Assembly: GCF_040802235.1 (NCBI RefSeq)
Contig: NC_133156.1
Span: forward strand, 147,419,173-147,483,172
From: Manis javanica
Lineage: Eukaryota > Chordata > Mammalia > Pholidota > Manidae
Direction: 5' to 3'
DNA length: 64,000 nt
The notes below the pieces were generated by a model. The model searched no databases. It saw nothing but the letters and a program-made list of their open reading frames with translations, and had not been told where the DNA came from. Made by a program: the position numbers and the translations under genes. Numbering within the stretch: the first letter of the stretch is position 1; the number at the start of each line of letters is the position of its first letter. Shown here piece by piece: positions 1 through 12,690 of this stretch.

Positions 1-352
1 AGGTATGTAGGTGCATAGAGAGATGAGGGGTCTTATTGTATGGAATTGGTTCATGAGATTGTGAGGGTTCATGAGTGTGTGGATCTGGCTGGCAGGCCAA
101 ACCCCCAGGGAAAAGCTGATGTTGTAGCTCAAATCTGAAAGTTGTGTGCAGGCAGAATTCCTTCTTAATGAAGTTCAGTCTTCCCTCTTAAGGCCTTCAC
201 CTGATTGGATGAGGCCCACCCACACAGGGGAACAGTAATCTGCTTTAATCAAAGTCTACTGATTTAAATGCTAAGCACTTCTAAAAAAGTACCTTCACAG
301 GGACATTTAAACCAAAAATTGAGTATCACGGCCTAACCAACTTGACACACAA
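1..352 (-). repeat. MLT2-type (ERVL) LTR fragment
   Basis: The stretch reads as the reverse complement of a mammalian MLT2 LTR. Visible hallmarks, in order, are the 'gattggatgaggcccaccc' block, the 'aatctgctttaatcaaagtc' block and the terminal 'ccaacttgacacac'. The LTR start is near 350 and the other end runs off the window. It is an old solo or partial copy with no coding part. Family assignment is from memory of the consensus. Confidence 0.7.
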
Positions 353-484
353 AAAGTCCTACAAAATAAAATCTATAAAATAATGGGTTAGACTTTCTTC
401 ATCCCTGGGAATGAATTTGTCTCTGACCCTAAGTTGTCCTTTCCAGAAATTGGGGTGACTCTGCTTGTACAAGATGCTATAATG

Positions 485-625
485 GAGCAGTGTAGTGCAA
501 GACTCAGAGCCAGCCCGACCTGAGGTCCCCTGGCGCCTTTACAGGCTCCCTGAGAAATCTCGGTCAATCGACTTAATCTCTTGGAGCCTGTTTCCTAGTC
601 TGTAAAGTTATCATACACACATGAA
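485..625 (+). repeat. MIR-like SINE
   Basis: A diverged MIR core: a 'gactcagagccagcc' start, then a segment resembling the 'acttaatctc...gcctgtttcc...tctgtaaa' stretch typical of the MIR 3' half. Old and heavily mutated. Confidence 0.5.
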
Positions 626-1889
626 GCCTGAAGCACAAGAAGGAGGGGCATAACTGAGCTGTCTAAGAGGCTGTGCTGGGGACATGCTCACAGATGGCTG
701 CTGTAAAAGTGAACACAAAGGGCCTCACACCATTATCTGCTATGTGCATGGCACCGAAGGCAGACTCAGATGAGGGTGGTGGTGACAGGTGAGCAATTAA
801 ACATGTGAGCTTCAAGGAGGAGGGCGGGGGTGATGGTAGCCGAGATACTACAGTTTTTAGGGCTGCTGAGGACCTGGGAGGTGCAGCTGGGGGGCCCGGC
901 CCAGCATCCACGGGGGCGACTAAACCATCCCCATGCTGATTTTATAGGTGGTTGGTGGCAGAAAACACAATCACATTGGCAGGGTGTCCGAGTGCCACAA
1001 ACATTCTAGAGCCAAGAATTTCTGCCCTGCTGTGGAGAACAAGGCAAGGAAGGCCCTGAGCTATACGTGTAGGTTCAGTTGCTTTCCGGTGCACTAAGTG
1101 CAAAATCCTTGCAAAGCCAGTTTATCTAATGGACGGTTAACATGTTGCTCTGCAGATGAGGTCCAGCCCTACAAATGCCAGACTGACGCCTCCCAATGAG
1201 CACATCTGAGAAGATACTGCTGATAGTCAAAGATGTCAGAGAACTAATAAATACAACATTGTTTTTTTTAAATCACAGAATCCAGGTTTGAGAGAAAAAT
1301 AAAACAGGCATGTGTGACATTTGGGAACATTTTGCCTAGAAGCCTCTCCTTGCACTGAATTGAGCCAGGGAACACGTGGTGTTGAGCAGCGTCTTTGACA
1401 GACTCCCAGGGATCAGGACAGAGACTGGAATTTGGGCACTGCAAGCATGGAGGGGGCTCTTTAAACACCTAGGCATCACACTGGGACATCAAAGAGCTAA
1501 AACTTAGGGGCAAGGGTAAACCAGAAGAAGACTGACCCTCAGAGAAAATACGATAGCCAAACAGTGAGCTGTGCCTGGCCCTGAGCGCCAAGGTCCCCCC
1601 AGCTTTCTACCTCCCTGAGTCTAGTTACCTTCCAGAAGTAGATGGAAACTCTCTGCATGGGAGGGGAGCACCAGCCACAGCTTCAAATCATTTCTATGAC
1701 TTCAAGATAAAGCACCTGTCCCTAGCCAGAGATTGCCACGCATGAGGGGATAAGAAAGCACTGTTTGAAATGAAGGGAGACACTTGACCCATAAGGCATC
1801 CAGACAACAGTGCTATCAGACGTGGGCTTGAAAATCACAAGGCTTCACATGCTTAAGAACATGATGGCTAGACTTTGAATTTTTGTAGA
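626..1889. other. Unassigned intergenic DNA
   Basis: No gene, RNA gene or repeat could be recognised here. Open frames are short and lack family resemblance. Confidence 0.5.
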
Positions 1890-2640
1890 CAGCTAGAAAC
1901 TATTTTAGGAGCCCAAGGGGAACTACTAGAACTGAAAACCTACAATGATACCATGGATTTAACAAAAAACTATAAAAAGCTGAAGATGAAATTACTAACT
2001 GAAAGATAGATGATCCAGACCATATAATGAAAATTACAGAAAGAACACAAGAGACACAGCAATATAGTAAGAAGAGCTACATGACTTAGAGCTGAAGGCC
2101 CAGCATCTCAAGAGACCAGTAAAGAGGCAGAAGAATGATGACGATTCTGCAAAACCAATGAGACCTGAAGCCCCATATTCAATAGCTCTACAAACCCCAA
2201 ACAGGAGAAATTAAAACTCGCCTGCACACAGCCAAGAAGAACACATGAAGCAAAAGAGAAATCAGGGCAAAGAGACAATGATTTTCAAAGTGAGGTCGAT
2301 AAGAGGTAAACTGTTCCATAGAAAGAGTGGGATCCAGGGGAAAATAAATCCTAAACCCTAGGAATAAAAACAACAATAAAACAAGAATTTAAATTCATTC
2401 AAATTCTAGAAAAATATATCTTAAAACCAAAAGTGAAATGAAAACATGTTGAAGCAGAAATGGACAGGTTTTGTCAGCATGAAGGAAGTGCCCAAGAGAG
2501 TCTTCAAGCAGAAAAGGATTCCAGGTAACAACTGAAAGAAAAGAGAGTGTGAACTTGAGACGTGTGAATAAACCTAAATGAAATTGTTCATATAAAATAA
2601 TGACAGTAACACAGAATTAAAATAAAGGTCAACAGTAAGA
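1890..2640 (+). repeat. L1/HAL1 ORF1-like decayed fragment
   Basis: A-rich sequence whose reading resembles the ORF1 region of old L1 or HAL1 elements, for example the 'ctacaaaccccaaacagga' block and many Lys/Glu/Asn-type codons in broken frames. Assignment is by general resemblance only, and the frames are destroyed. Confidence 0.45.
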
Positions 2641-2839
2641 CATAAGGTGGGGGAAGCTGGGCAGCGCTAGGGCATCCTGAACCTCATGTGCTGGGTGGAA
2701 AGAAGCAAAGCAGCCATGGGTATCTGACTTTTCCAGGCAAGGATGCCTGCAGCATTCTCTAGAGTGACCCCCGGGGTTAAAAAGAGCACGTGACTATGAA
2801 GCCACTAGAGGTGGGGAATGGAATAATTAAAAAATACTA

Positions 2840-4140
2840 AACCAGTCCAATAAAAAAAGGTTTAAGAAGAAAAACACCTCTTCCAGATATCAAGACTTAC
2901 TATAAAGTTACCATCATTGAGACATTTTGGTACTGAGAGAAGGAGCAGCACATTTTTGAGAAATGGAATAATGTCTTTGGAAAACTGTGGGGTGGTAGCA
3001 GTTAAAAATGGTCACTTGCTATGTAACAAGGTGGCACTGAGAGCGAGGGGAACCTGATCATCTTTTCAGTAAATGGTGCTGGCCCCTTGGTACCCATATG
3101 GCAAAAAGCATGTCTTGTCCACTGCCTCATACAGTATGGTGACATCAGTTCCAGGTGGTCTGTAGATACACCTGTAAAATACAAACCATAAAGAGTCTAG
3201 AAAATAATATAGAAGATTATCTTCATGACTTAGGAGAAGATAAAAATAAATACAGAGCTGTGTTAAACTTAAGAAAATGTGTTCATCAAAAAAGATACCA
3301 CCAGGGGAATAATAAGGCAAGCTTATAATTACATAAGCTTATACTGCATCATATTGTGTATGTCATTTAAATCACATAAAACTGCCAAAGGCCTTGAATT
3401 CAGACCCGCAGAGCACCACAAAACAAGACAGACAACCATATGGGAAAAAAACAGATGAGGCTAGAAAAGGCCCTTAAAGAAAGAGCATATCTAGAGGGTT
3501 GATAAACAGATGAAAACGTGTTTAACCTTATTATCCATCTAGGGAGACATGGATGTCAAGTCCAAGTGGGAGACACACCTCAAAAGAACGAACTCACATA
3601 CTGACAGTAACAAGCCCAACGGCAGCTGCTTGGAAATCATCTGGCCTTAGCCTTGGCCTTACCTACTGAACACGCAAAAGCCTGCCCCCCACCCAACAGC
3701 CATACACCTGAGTCTCTGCCAAAAGACAGGTATGCAAATATTTGTTGCAGCATTATTCATAATAACCTCAAATTGGAAAAAATTATAATATCCTTCAAAA
3801 GCAGAATGTGTAAATACATGGTAAAATGCTAACATAATGAAATACCATAGAGGAAACAAAACGGTCAAACCACAGCTACATATGACACCATGGCTGAGTC
3901 TCACAGACAACTCAACAGGCAAACAATACCGCATAAGCCCACTTACATGAATTCAAACACAGGCGGTTGGCTGGGACTGGGAGGCAGCGTGAGCAGCACT
4001 TCTGGGCTCCTGGCAACGTTCCGCATCTTGACCTGAGGACTGATAATGCCAGGTATTCAGCTAATAGTAATTCACTGTCCACACAGCTATGATTTGTTCA
4101 TTTTATATATATATGTGTTACATTTTATCAAAAAAAGGGG
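2840..4140 (+). repeat. Old LINE-1, ORF2 end and 3' UTR
   Basis: Shows the ORF2 end of an old L1 on the plus strand: 'gtaaatggtgctggcc' near 3070, the 'gcagcattattcataataa' block near 3750, then a 3' UTR-like stretch ending in an A-rich run at about 4130. It carries many indels and no usable frame. Confidence 0.7.
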
Positions 4141-7087
4141 AAAAGCATGCTTTCAAATAAGAGCTTTAAAGTTTGATTGCTGAAGTTGGAAATAAATTCC
4201 TTGGGAAATACTAACAACCTATTTGACTAGATTTTGATATGTTTGATTTGAAATAGATTGTGCTTCTGGTAGCAGTACTTGGTGCTCTGAAAGACACAAA
4301 AGTTTGTGGAATAAATAAATGGAGCTTTGGGCATAGAAAAAGATATTGCTTTTCTTTGGGAGTAGACAGGCAGAGCTACTGTGAAGGAAGAAGTCTTCTG
4401 GAAGTTGGTCACTGAGCACCTGCCCAGCACTGCTAACATAGCAGGTGTGTCTGTTGGCGGCCCAGAAACCAGGACCTGGTAAGAGGATCCTAGTTCTTCA
4501 TGAAGTTGGACTCTCCCTTGACCTCTGCCAGAGAAGGCTCATGTTGAACTGCAATGGTGACATATATGGGCTCCCATGAAGTACACAATAGAATATGGAA
4601 TTTGAAATCAAAACACCTGCCATTAAGATTCTGTGCAGCTATTAAACTGTGTTGTTTTAGCAGACAATTTAACATGGTTGATCCGGAAGATAAAATATAC
4701 ACTATTTTGTTATTCTTAAAAGTAACATGAAACTACAATTTTATGGCCTTATTCACATAGATTTTAAATGAAATGTAGATGGTTGTATAGTCAGAGCTCC
4801 CATTGGGATGGGAGTGGTTGAACCATAGAAAAACAAAAATTTGATAAAGAATCAGGTGAGGAGAACTCTCGCTAAGAAGTTGTCCCAGCTTAGGCACTTC
4901 TGAGATTTTGAGTGATTGAGAAGCTCTGCAGAGATAACATATGGGGTCCTAAGGCATCTCACACCCCAGGCTTCTGAGAATAAGAGTGTGAAGCTGGCTC
5001 TGCTGGTATCTTCTAGGGAATCATCGCCATGAGCTTGTGCCTCTTTCTCTGGTCTGTCCAGTTCAGCAAACAGCGAATGTGACCAGTGAGGATATTCCTG
5101 CCTCATCTACACCTTCTCCATTAACCCTGAGAAGCCCGTCTAACTTTGGATGGAATAGGCACAGTGATACCCCTGGTGAAGGCTGGTATACTAAGTCCTC
5201 TTCATATTTTCTCACCTCCTTTAAAAATTTTTATCTTCAGTTTCCACCTCTGCCCCTCATGGGGTCACATGACAGACACGGCATTGTGGCTTCAGCACCA
5301 CATATGTGGGGCCAGACCCTTGGAGGCCCTTCCAGGAGTCCATTATGGTTTCTCTGAAAGAATCATCCCAAACAAGAAGAATAAGATTCTGTTAAAGAAA
5401 CTTTCCAAATCTATCAAACCAGGCTAATAATAGCAACTACATCCCAGGGCTTGAGGCTAAAATTATATTAAATTGAGGTAAGCATCAGAAACAGAAAAAG
5501 TTCTATAAATGATAAGCATCACCACCATTACCACTACTGTCTTTGTCCTCATCACTGTCACCACCACCACCATCAGTAGCATCTTTCTGGAACTGGCAGA
5601 TTGCTTCTGCTTCTGCCTTCTTTTATTTTTTCCAGCCCCGCACTCCTGAGTGCTCCACCACATGGACCTGTGGGTGCCTGACCACGCCCGCCACAGAGAC
5701 ACTGGTGAAGGGGTGTGCTCCCCCTCTCTGACCACATGACAGTGGCAGGGAGCCATGTTAGCAGCCAACAGTGCAAGCTGGACATGCTGCAGACAAGCCC
5801 ACATGCACGGCTGCAACTCAATGGTCACAGAGTAGGACGGCCTCCGTCCCAGGAGGTGGCGTGACCAGATGGCTGAGAACAAAGTCATTAAGAACCTGGC
5901 TGCCTGTGATCTTGACACGCAGCTGACCTGCACTGGAAGGGAGCCTAGCTGCAGTTCTTCTGCCTTGATGTTCTGAATGAAACTCATTTTGATGCGTGCC
6001 CGTGTTCTGCTTATTTATAGGGATGAGATGGAACCCAGGTGAGTTATTTGGCAGCAGAGGATTCTGCTGTTTTTAATCAAAGCAAATAAAAAGACAGTCT
6101 TTTTATTGAAAAGATGTATCCTCAATGCCTTTTACAGCCTGCAGATTGGTGTGTCTTCATCTTACATTCCTTTTAAAAGAGAGCACTCTTGAGAAGCAAT
6201 CTATATTTTCCTGATTTCACAGAAAAGTACTTGAATAGTTCTGCCTTCCTGAATCAAGAAAGAAAAGAAGGGGAGAGAATAAGCCTACTGACCCAGGAGT
6301 CATCACACAGCACAAGCTCCTAGAAGGCGACGGCACAGGGGAGCTCCCGGCTCCAGGCACCAAGCCTTCGGCTGCCAGGAGGCAAATCGGATGTCACAAG
6401 ACAAACATGAGAAGCCAAGACAGTGATGCCAGCGGGAGGGCACAGAGCGAGGACTGGGGCCCATGTGCCTGAGGCCATTCCTGTGGGTTTACCTACGGGC
6501 AAAAAAGACTCCACACCCACAATCAAGGGTCAAGTGGCATGCCACCTGGTATATCCCACATGGCAACAATGGGTAGGCAAGGAGAACATGCTTCTAAAGC
6601 CTTAGGACACACATTGTCCTCTTTGATTGCCCCCAGGGAGAAACCTGAAGGGACCAAGGCCCAGGAACGCCGCCAGTACAGGCTGACACGTCTCCATGAT
6701 GAGCCAGGGAGAGAGATGATCTGTCTGGGCACGGCTGAGAGAAGGCATTTGAGGGCTTGCAGATATTCAAGTCTCACAACTTTACCAAAGACAGATATTG
6801 TTGCTGGGTGTCTAAAGTGTTCCTTCACCCAACTACACCAGAAAAAAATAACCCTATTTCCACGTTAACACTTTACTTTTTTAAAGCTTATTTATGTGGG
6901 TGAAGCATAACTTTGCCATCTCTTTATCTGTTTTGTGATTTTCAAACGACTCTTAGCACCAAACTCATTAATACCTCAGGGGAGTTTTCATTGCAAAAAC
7001 GTCAGTCAGTTGAACCAGATAGGCAGAGCTTAGGGATCAGAACCTAGGACCTGAGCCTGAGAAGGTAAGTATTTACCAGGTCTATAC
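4141..7087. other. Unassigned intergenic DNA
   Basis: No gene recognised. A short imperfect CCA-type run sits at about 5560-5575. The longest frame here (174 codons, minus strand, 5463-5987) runs through this simple repeat and shows no domain. Confidence 0.5.
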
Positions 7088-7205
7088 TGGTAGGAGAGTA
7101 TCTCCCCAAAATTCATGTCTTCCCTGAACCTCATAATAGGACTTTATTTGAAAAAAGGGTCCTTGCAGATGTAATGAGTTAAAGTGAGGTCATTTTGGAT
7201 TAAGC
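7088..7205 (+). repeat. MLT1/MaLR-type LTR fragment
   Basis: Contains the MaLR-typical order 'ccccaaaattcatgtctt', 'aggactttattt', 'gtccttgcagatgtaat' and 'gaggtcattttggatta'. Only the 5' part of the LTR is recognisable. Confidence 0.65.
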
Positions 7206-7559
7206 TAGTGTGGATAAAATGGCAGTATTTCCAGAATCTCTTGCATCTCCATATCAATAGGTGTTTCCAAGGGTGGAGAGAAGTAGTCCTTCTCCATATC
7301 AGTATGTGATTACAAGGGGGAGGGGGACGAGGGTATATCTGGACCAGAGAGGTTGGGTGGGGCCCCTTTTTGCAGCCGGGTGGTGAGAGACATGGGCAAG
7401 TGGAAGTGGACGACCGGGCACTTGTAAGCAATAATTGGGTTTCTCCCACTTTATTTCTCCCTCTGACTGATTTTGGTTTCAAAGGTAATTTGCCCCAGGC
7501 TGAGAGAAAGATCTCCCCCTGCCCTGAAGTTACAGCTGGGTTCTACCCCAATGAGTGGT

Positions 7560-8100
7560 GACCTAATAGAAAGAGAAAACAGAGGCATGGGGAGAAGGCT
7601 AAGTGGTTAGGAACGTCAGGTAGAAAGACAGACACGAGCAGCCAGGGAAGCATGATAAGATTCAAAGAAAAATCGGCCCAAACTCTGCCCATGGAGTGTG
7701 GAGGGTCCCATGAGAAGACAACAGAGGCTCTGCAGGGAGATAACTTACTTGCTTATCAGAACCAGGCCAAGCCGGTCCCAACCTGATCCCAACGTGGGCA
7801 CAATTGAACAGCACTAAGCTGCCCAGACCATGCCACATCATTGGAAAGGCTGCACACTGACAGGGATGGCTGTACAGGTGGGCTGTCAATCAAATAACCC
7901 CACCTTGTCAGTTAAAGAGGCGCCTCCCAGCCAGAATATAATATGAAGGCCTCCCACCTAATGGGCGGGGGCCTTCATCTGTCTTGACTCTGGCCCGCTC
8001 CTCCCTTGCAGTGTATTCAAATAAACTTTTCCCTCTGCTTTGCAAGTGTGTTTCTGCCTTTCAATTCTTTGTCATGGTGGGGACAAATAGCACAAATAAC
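7560..8100 (+). repeat. Class I-type ERV solo LTR (3' part)
   Basis: Looks like the U3-R-U5 part of a retroviral LTR. There is a TATA-like 'tataat' at 7937-7942 and an AATAAA at 8020-8025 about 80 bases later, followed by a T-rich segment to about 8100. That spacing fits a short R region. No gag, pol or env sequence is next to it, so it is probably a solo LTR. The left edge is not defined and the family is not named. Confidence 0.5.
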
Positions 8101-8129
8101 AATGTGACTTCCTAAGACTGAATACTCAA

Positions 8130-8320
8130 ACTAAAAATAGCTACCATTTGTTAAGGGCAGCATTGTAATGTCCTGAGTGCACAACTGCACTACCTTGTCA
8201 GACCCGCACAAGAGTCCGGAGGTGGGCTTGAGGATACTGAGGGGAAGCTGGAAATGGGGTGAAGCGACCCGCTCAGGCTCACAGGAGTACACAGACGGCA
8301 GAGCTGCGGGCGCAGGCCCA
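8130..8320 (-). repeat. MIR-like SINE
   Basis: Reads as a reverse-oriented MIR: 'ctaccatttgttaag' at the start, 'gatactgaggggaagctg' in the middle and 'gacccgctcaggctcacag' near the end. Confidence 0.55.
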
Positions 8321-8440
8321 TGGGTTTGATGCACACTGTGAACCGCAGTCCTGCGTCCCCAGAGAGTGGCCAGTTCTTTGCGCCCCTACGTCGGCATGCT
8401 CTCCAGCTAAGAAAAGGGCTACCATTTCAGCTGCAAGGCC

Positions 8441-8466
8441 TTGCCACCACCACCACCACCCCCACC
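8441..8466. repeat. Short (CCA)n microsatellite
   Basis: An almost pure ccaccaccaccacc run. It makes the overlapping short open frames His- or Pro-rich, which argues against their being real genes. Confidence 0.8.
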
Positions 8467-8704
8467 ATTATGGGCACAGTTACTGTCAAGTTCCTCTGAG
8501 GCAAAGAGGCTGCAGCCAGGCCTGTACCAATGGCTGGAGTCAATCATGGCTTCTTTGGCAGGAGCAAACTACAAACACCCACCTTACGGTGTCCTCTGCC
8601 GGCTTTCTAGAAAGCTCAGGGGGAAGGTCAGAGACGCAGTTAAAGGACAGGGCCAGGGCAACCTGCCAAGCGACAGCTCAGAGAACATTTCCTCATCAGG
8701 CATT

Positions 8705-8790
8705 AAAATCTTCACGAGCCTCATCACCCTGGGCAAGCCTGCAGGCACCTTGCTGGGCCTGTTTCCTTGTATGTAAAATGAAGGGACTTG
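8705..8790 (+). repeat. MIR-like SINE fragment
   Basis: Resembles the MIR block 'ccctgggcaagc...gcctgtttcc...tgtaaaatgaagggac'. Short and old. Confidence 0.45.
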
Positions 8791-9439
8791 ATTGTGTGGG
8801 ATTTAGGGTCCTGTGGCTCGGTTCATCTTTTGACTGTAGAAATTCCATCAAGACTAAAGCCAGCTTTGCCTCAGATAGGGACAAACAAATGTGAACCCAG
8901 TGCAGAAGCCCCTTCGCCCAGCACAGTCAGACACAGTGTGGAGGAGGCACAATGGGCCTTTATGCGACACCACACTGCACTCCCCTACAGAGGCCAGGCC
9001 CACGCTGCAGCATGGCAGGTGGGCTCTGTCCCCAAGCACCAGACAGCCCAGGCCAGTCACCACCTAGAGCTCTGAGCCCCAACGGCACTGGGAGTCAGGC
9101 CAGGCTGTGTCTGGGGGGAGTATTTCCTTTCTCATTTTGTAAACTTGACTGTCAAGAGTCCCAGCTTAGCCCCCGACCTCCAGGAGAGCTATTTCTACTA
9201 TGGAATTGGGGTGGGCATGGTGCTCCGGACACTCCCAAGCAAGGCCAATGAGCTCTGAGCATCGGGAAGGCCAAGCCCTACAGCTCACCTCCGGGAAAAG
9301 CACCTTGAGGAGGAAGTGATGGGGAACAAAGTCCTTGGTGCCTTCTAACCCCCAGGGCCTTTGTGAGCGTTCCCCACCCACCCAGCCAACGCCCTGAGCA
9401 CCCATGATATGATGCCTCTTCTGGAGACCAGCACTGAGC
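8791..9439. other. Unassigned intergenic DNA
   Basis: GC-moderate sequence with several overlapping short open frames on both strands and no recognisable gene or repeat. Confidence 0.5.
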
Positions 9440-10560
9440 CGGCTTCATACAATGTCCACCCTGCAGATATCCCATCCTAGTGGGGGACATGACCAGCAAG
9501 AGAAACAAACAAACGGGTCATGTGCTGTGTGGTGAAGGTGGTCAGGAGAAAGCAAAGGGGAGATAGCGGACCCACGGTCCAGAGAGGCACCCCTGAGAAG
9601 ACGGGGTTTCAGGGATGCCTGAGGGGGGAGGGGCAGGAGGCAGAGCATGCCCCTGTGGGACATCAGGCAGGGGGAGTAGCAGAGGCCGAGTCCTGAGGGT
9701 CAGGTGGGAGCCGGCAGGTTTGAGGACAAGCAGGGATGCCAGCATGGAGGAAGGCTGGTGTGGAGGGAGGCAGGACACAGGGAGGCCAACAAGCAGGGAG
9801 GCTGGCCTGGCCAGAGTAGAGTACAGCAAGGGGAAGTCACGTGGGTGGCATGGGGCTGAATACCACGGGGTGTGGCAGTGCAATGTAAGAACTTGCTTTC
9901 ACTCCAAGTAACACGAAAACCACTGAGGTCTTAGACAGGGAAGTGCTGTGATGGGGCTTGGGTTTTGGCTGACTCCTCTGGCTGCTGCACTGGAAGGGGC
10001 GGAGCAAGGGGAGCAGCCGAGCAGTTGGGAGGGGTCTGTAGTGGTGCAGGTTGGAGTTGGCGCATGGCCAGAGAGGGGAGCCGGTGGGCCTGGGCAAAGT
10101 AGCCAGGCCTGGGGTGTGTGTCAAGAGCATGCCCCTCGCTACTGCTGAGCCATCACCCTGGGTTCCTGAGCCCGGGCAGGGGAGGGGGAAGCTGCCATTT
10201 CCTATGACAGGGAGAGCAGGGGACGGCAGCCCTGGCACGCTCAGCCCTACCTGCACCCCCCACATCTCCGGTGCCCATCGTGGTACAGCTAGCCAGGTGT
10301 CAAAGCCTGAGTTCAGGATATTGATCAGGGCTGGAGCTATAAACTGTGAACCAACAGCAGTCATAGGATGTTTAAACCCAGGAGAGTTCAGGATAGATGG
10401 AGAAGGGAAGAAGTTGAGGACGGAACCGGAGGCATGCGAAGGCTTTGCAGTCAAGGACAAGAAAAGGATTCCACAAAGGAGGCTTCAGGGAAATCGTGGA
10501 GGCAGGAGGGAAGCTGGTCATGATAGCTGGTCATGCGTCCCGAAGTCCAAGGGGTCGGCC
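9440..10560 (+). repeat. Ancient dispersed repeat, family not named
   Basis: The G-rich text ('agtgctgtgatggggctt', 'ctctggctgctgcactgg' and the following 'gtggtgcaggttggag') follows the order of a common old mammalian interspersed repeat that I recognise but cannot name with certainty. Frames crossing it (for example 10051-10779, 242 codons) have no domain and are probably chance frames in GC-rich repeat DNA. Confidence 0.4.
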
Positions 10561-10984
10561 TTGCAAAGGGAAGGGGGCAGCTGCAAGCACCTGCTGCAGG
10601 AGGGCCAGGTGAGTGCACACGCAGGAGTGCCTCGGCATGTCGATGGGGGGCCGCCTCCTGTGACCTCGGCCAGGGCCCACTGGAGTGGTGGGGACAAGAG
10701 CCTGACGTACATGATGTCAAGAGCAAAATGCGGGCAGCTGCTAGAGGGAAAAGTGGGAGAAAAGGGAAGCGATTTTTGACCAGTGCCAATGGGAAGCAAC
10801 AATCCAGCAGAGAGCAAAGGTGATCCTGAAGGAGAAAGGGGACAGCCACCCTCCTGATGTCCTCCCAGTGCCCACATTCATCCCGGCACAGCTGCTGGGG
10901 GTGGATGCTCACAGCCATCCTTTCCTGATCACTCCCACGCTCTCCATGAAACTAGAGAAGCCTGGGAATGGGCTGGTGTAGTGG
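10561..10984. other. Unassigned intergenic DNA
   Basis: Nothing recognised. Confidence 0.4.
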
Positions 10985-11170
10985 GTGGGGGTGCTTGAGT
11001 TTGGGTGAGTTTTATGAGATAGATTTTCAAAAGTTCAATTACTGGGTTTAAGAGGATAATGATGTAAGGCCCTGAGAGCATATTGTCAAATTTATTTTCA
11101 AAGAATCATAACCATTTAGAGTGGTGCCAATAATACATGAGCATGCCCGTGTCACTGTGCCCTCTCCAGC
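10985..11170 (-). repeat. Old LINE-1 fragment (ORF2 end)
   Basis: Reads as the antisense of an old L1 ORF2 end: 'agatagattttcaaaagttc', 'attactgggtttaa', then a 'gtggtgccaataatacatgagcatg' stretch corresponding to the usual 'gtaccaatttatactcccacc' block. Confidence 0.55.
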
Positions 11171-11576
11171 CAAACTAAATTTTATAATGAAGGAAACTAT
11201 TAATTTGAAGCATAAGACCCATAGTTTTATTTTCCTCACAGGTGCAGGCAGATATGGAATGACAACAAGGGCAGCTGGAATGACAGGAGAGGGAACCGAA
11301 GGTGTGGGCATGGGGCCTGGGGGAGAGTGAGACAGAGGGAGGTGAGTGGGGGGGCGGAGGGGAAACGAGAGGCCAAAAGAGAACGGAGAATGGAGATAAA
11401 GGCCAGGCGGCTGTGTGGGGCACTGTGTCGAGAAGGATTCTGAGGCTCAGTCAGAGCTCGCTTGGAGTTGAGTATGAGGAGCGCCAGATGTGACTCGGCT
11501 TGATGGGGTTCCAGGGCAGGTGTGTCTGAGAATTAAACCAACACCAAGGAGAGGCCCAGGCACGAGTCATTAACAA

Positions 11577-11700
11577 AGATGAATTCCTTCCTTACCTGCA
11601 CTTGCCCAACCTGCTTGAGAATTCTTTCTTGTTCAGAGTCAAGGACCCTCACGGGTCTGGGCTGAGGTTTCACCTGGTGCTTGGGGAGAGCCTGCCCAGA
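11577..11700 (+). repeat. Direct repeat A, copy 1
   Basis: Shares 'gaattccttccttacctgca' followed by a near-identical stretch through 'gagaattctttct' and 'ttcagagtcaag' with 14505-14640, in the same orientation. Probably part of an endogenous-retrovirus-derived repeat, because both copies border LTR-like arms. Family unknown. Confidence 0.7.
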
Positions 11701-11867
11701 TGCTGCTGCTCAGCACACACAGAGAGAGTAAAGGTTGCTGATTCCTGACCTGCGATGTCGCTGTGATGGAATTGCCACCTCGTTTATCAGCTCATTGTTT
11801 CCTAGAGGTTAGAGCACACATTTTAGATAAACAGCATTAGGGAAAAAAAAGTACAAAAACATTTTGA

Positions 11868-12690
11868 TATGGGCCTGTGTCACCTGCGTCCTGTGTCCGC
11901 TTGGCTCTGCACTGCGTGGGGACTGGCCCCCACCACTGTGGGGTGTGGGGAGCCACGGGGCCTGGGACGGAGGGAGATTATGTTCTGAGAACATCCCAAA
12001 GAAGGGAGATTTTCAGGGGGCTCCTGCAGCTGCAGTTCTGTCCAGGTCATCCAGGCAACGGGAGTTTGCAGGCCTGAATCTGAGCTCTCTGCAGCCCCTC
12101 CCTGCTTATCAGGGGTAAAATGGAGACTTGGAAATAGAATGAAATAGCAAAAAGACAAAATGCAGTACGTTGAGCAATGAGAAAGCTTTATTTAAAGATA
12201 CGCATTTAAAGAGAGAAAAAATGTGGGTGTCCTCAGAAACTAGGGGTGCTAAAAGGCTGGGGGGTTCCTTCCCTCTTTTAAGGATTTTTCAGAAGGTCAG
12301 GGGCTGTAAACATGTAAAGTGGTCTCAAAATGCTTATCTCTGGTGAGAGACATTAAGTCTCTTCTCTTGTGTTACCAGTCCTCTAAGTAATTCTGCAAAA
12401 TTAACAACACAAGAAATTTCCTGACTAGTCCTCCCCAAGAGAGCAGCTTTCCTCTGGGAACATATTAATCAAGTCCACCTGCCCTGCCCCTAGGGGTGGC
12501 TGAGTTATTGTCTGTTTGCGAAAGAATATGTGAGGAATCTTACTTCCTAACTTCCTGGTTTTAAGGTGGAATCTTAGCTTTAAGATGGTAACTTTCCTGT
12601 TCTTGCTATACAGTTTATTTCCCAGTTTTATTCGTGATAGGCAGGAAAAGTTAACCATGTGTTTGCCTCATGTCCCTGCCCCACATCATC
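11868..12690 (-). repeat. Left arm of inverted LTR-containing repeat
   Basis: The reverse complement aligns along its length with 13545-14395, with substitutions and small indels. Matching landmarks are 'ttatgttctgaga', 'aaagaagggagattttcagg', 'gagacttggaaata', 'gagaaagctttatttaaa' and, at the far end, the counterpart of 'ttaacttttcctgcctat'. The arm appears to be a class I-type LTR plus about 300 bases of adjoining sequence. No coding sequence was seen. Confidence 0.8.

Noticed and set aside
5463-5987. Minus frame of 174 codons
   Set aside because: Its Met/Val-rich C-terminal end is a translated trinucleotide repeat. No domain.
8259-8894. Plus frame of 211 codons with a His run
   Set aside because: The run comes from a CCA microsatellite and the frame spans MIR pieces. 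No protein family recognised.
10051-10918. Plus frame of 242 codons and minus frame of 155 codons
   Set aside because: They overlap each other in GC-rich, repeat-like sequence, lack any recognised domain, and have no splice or promoter context.
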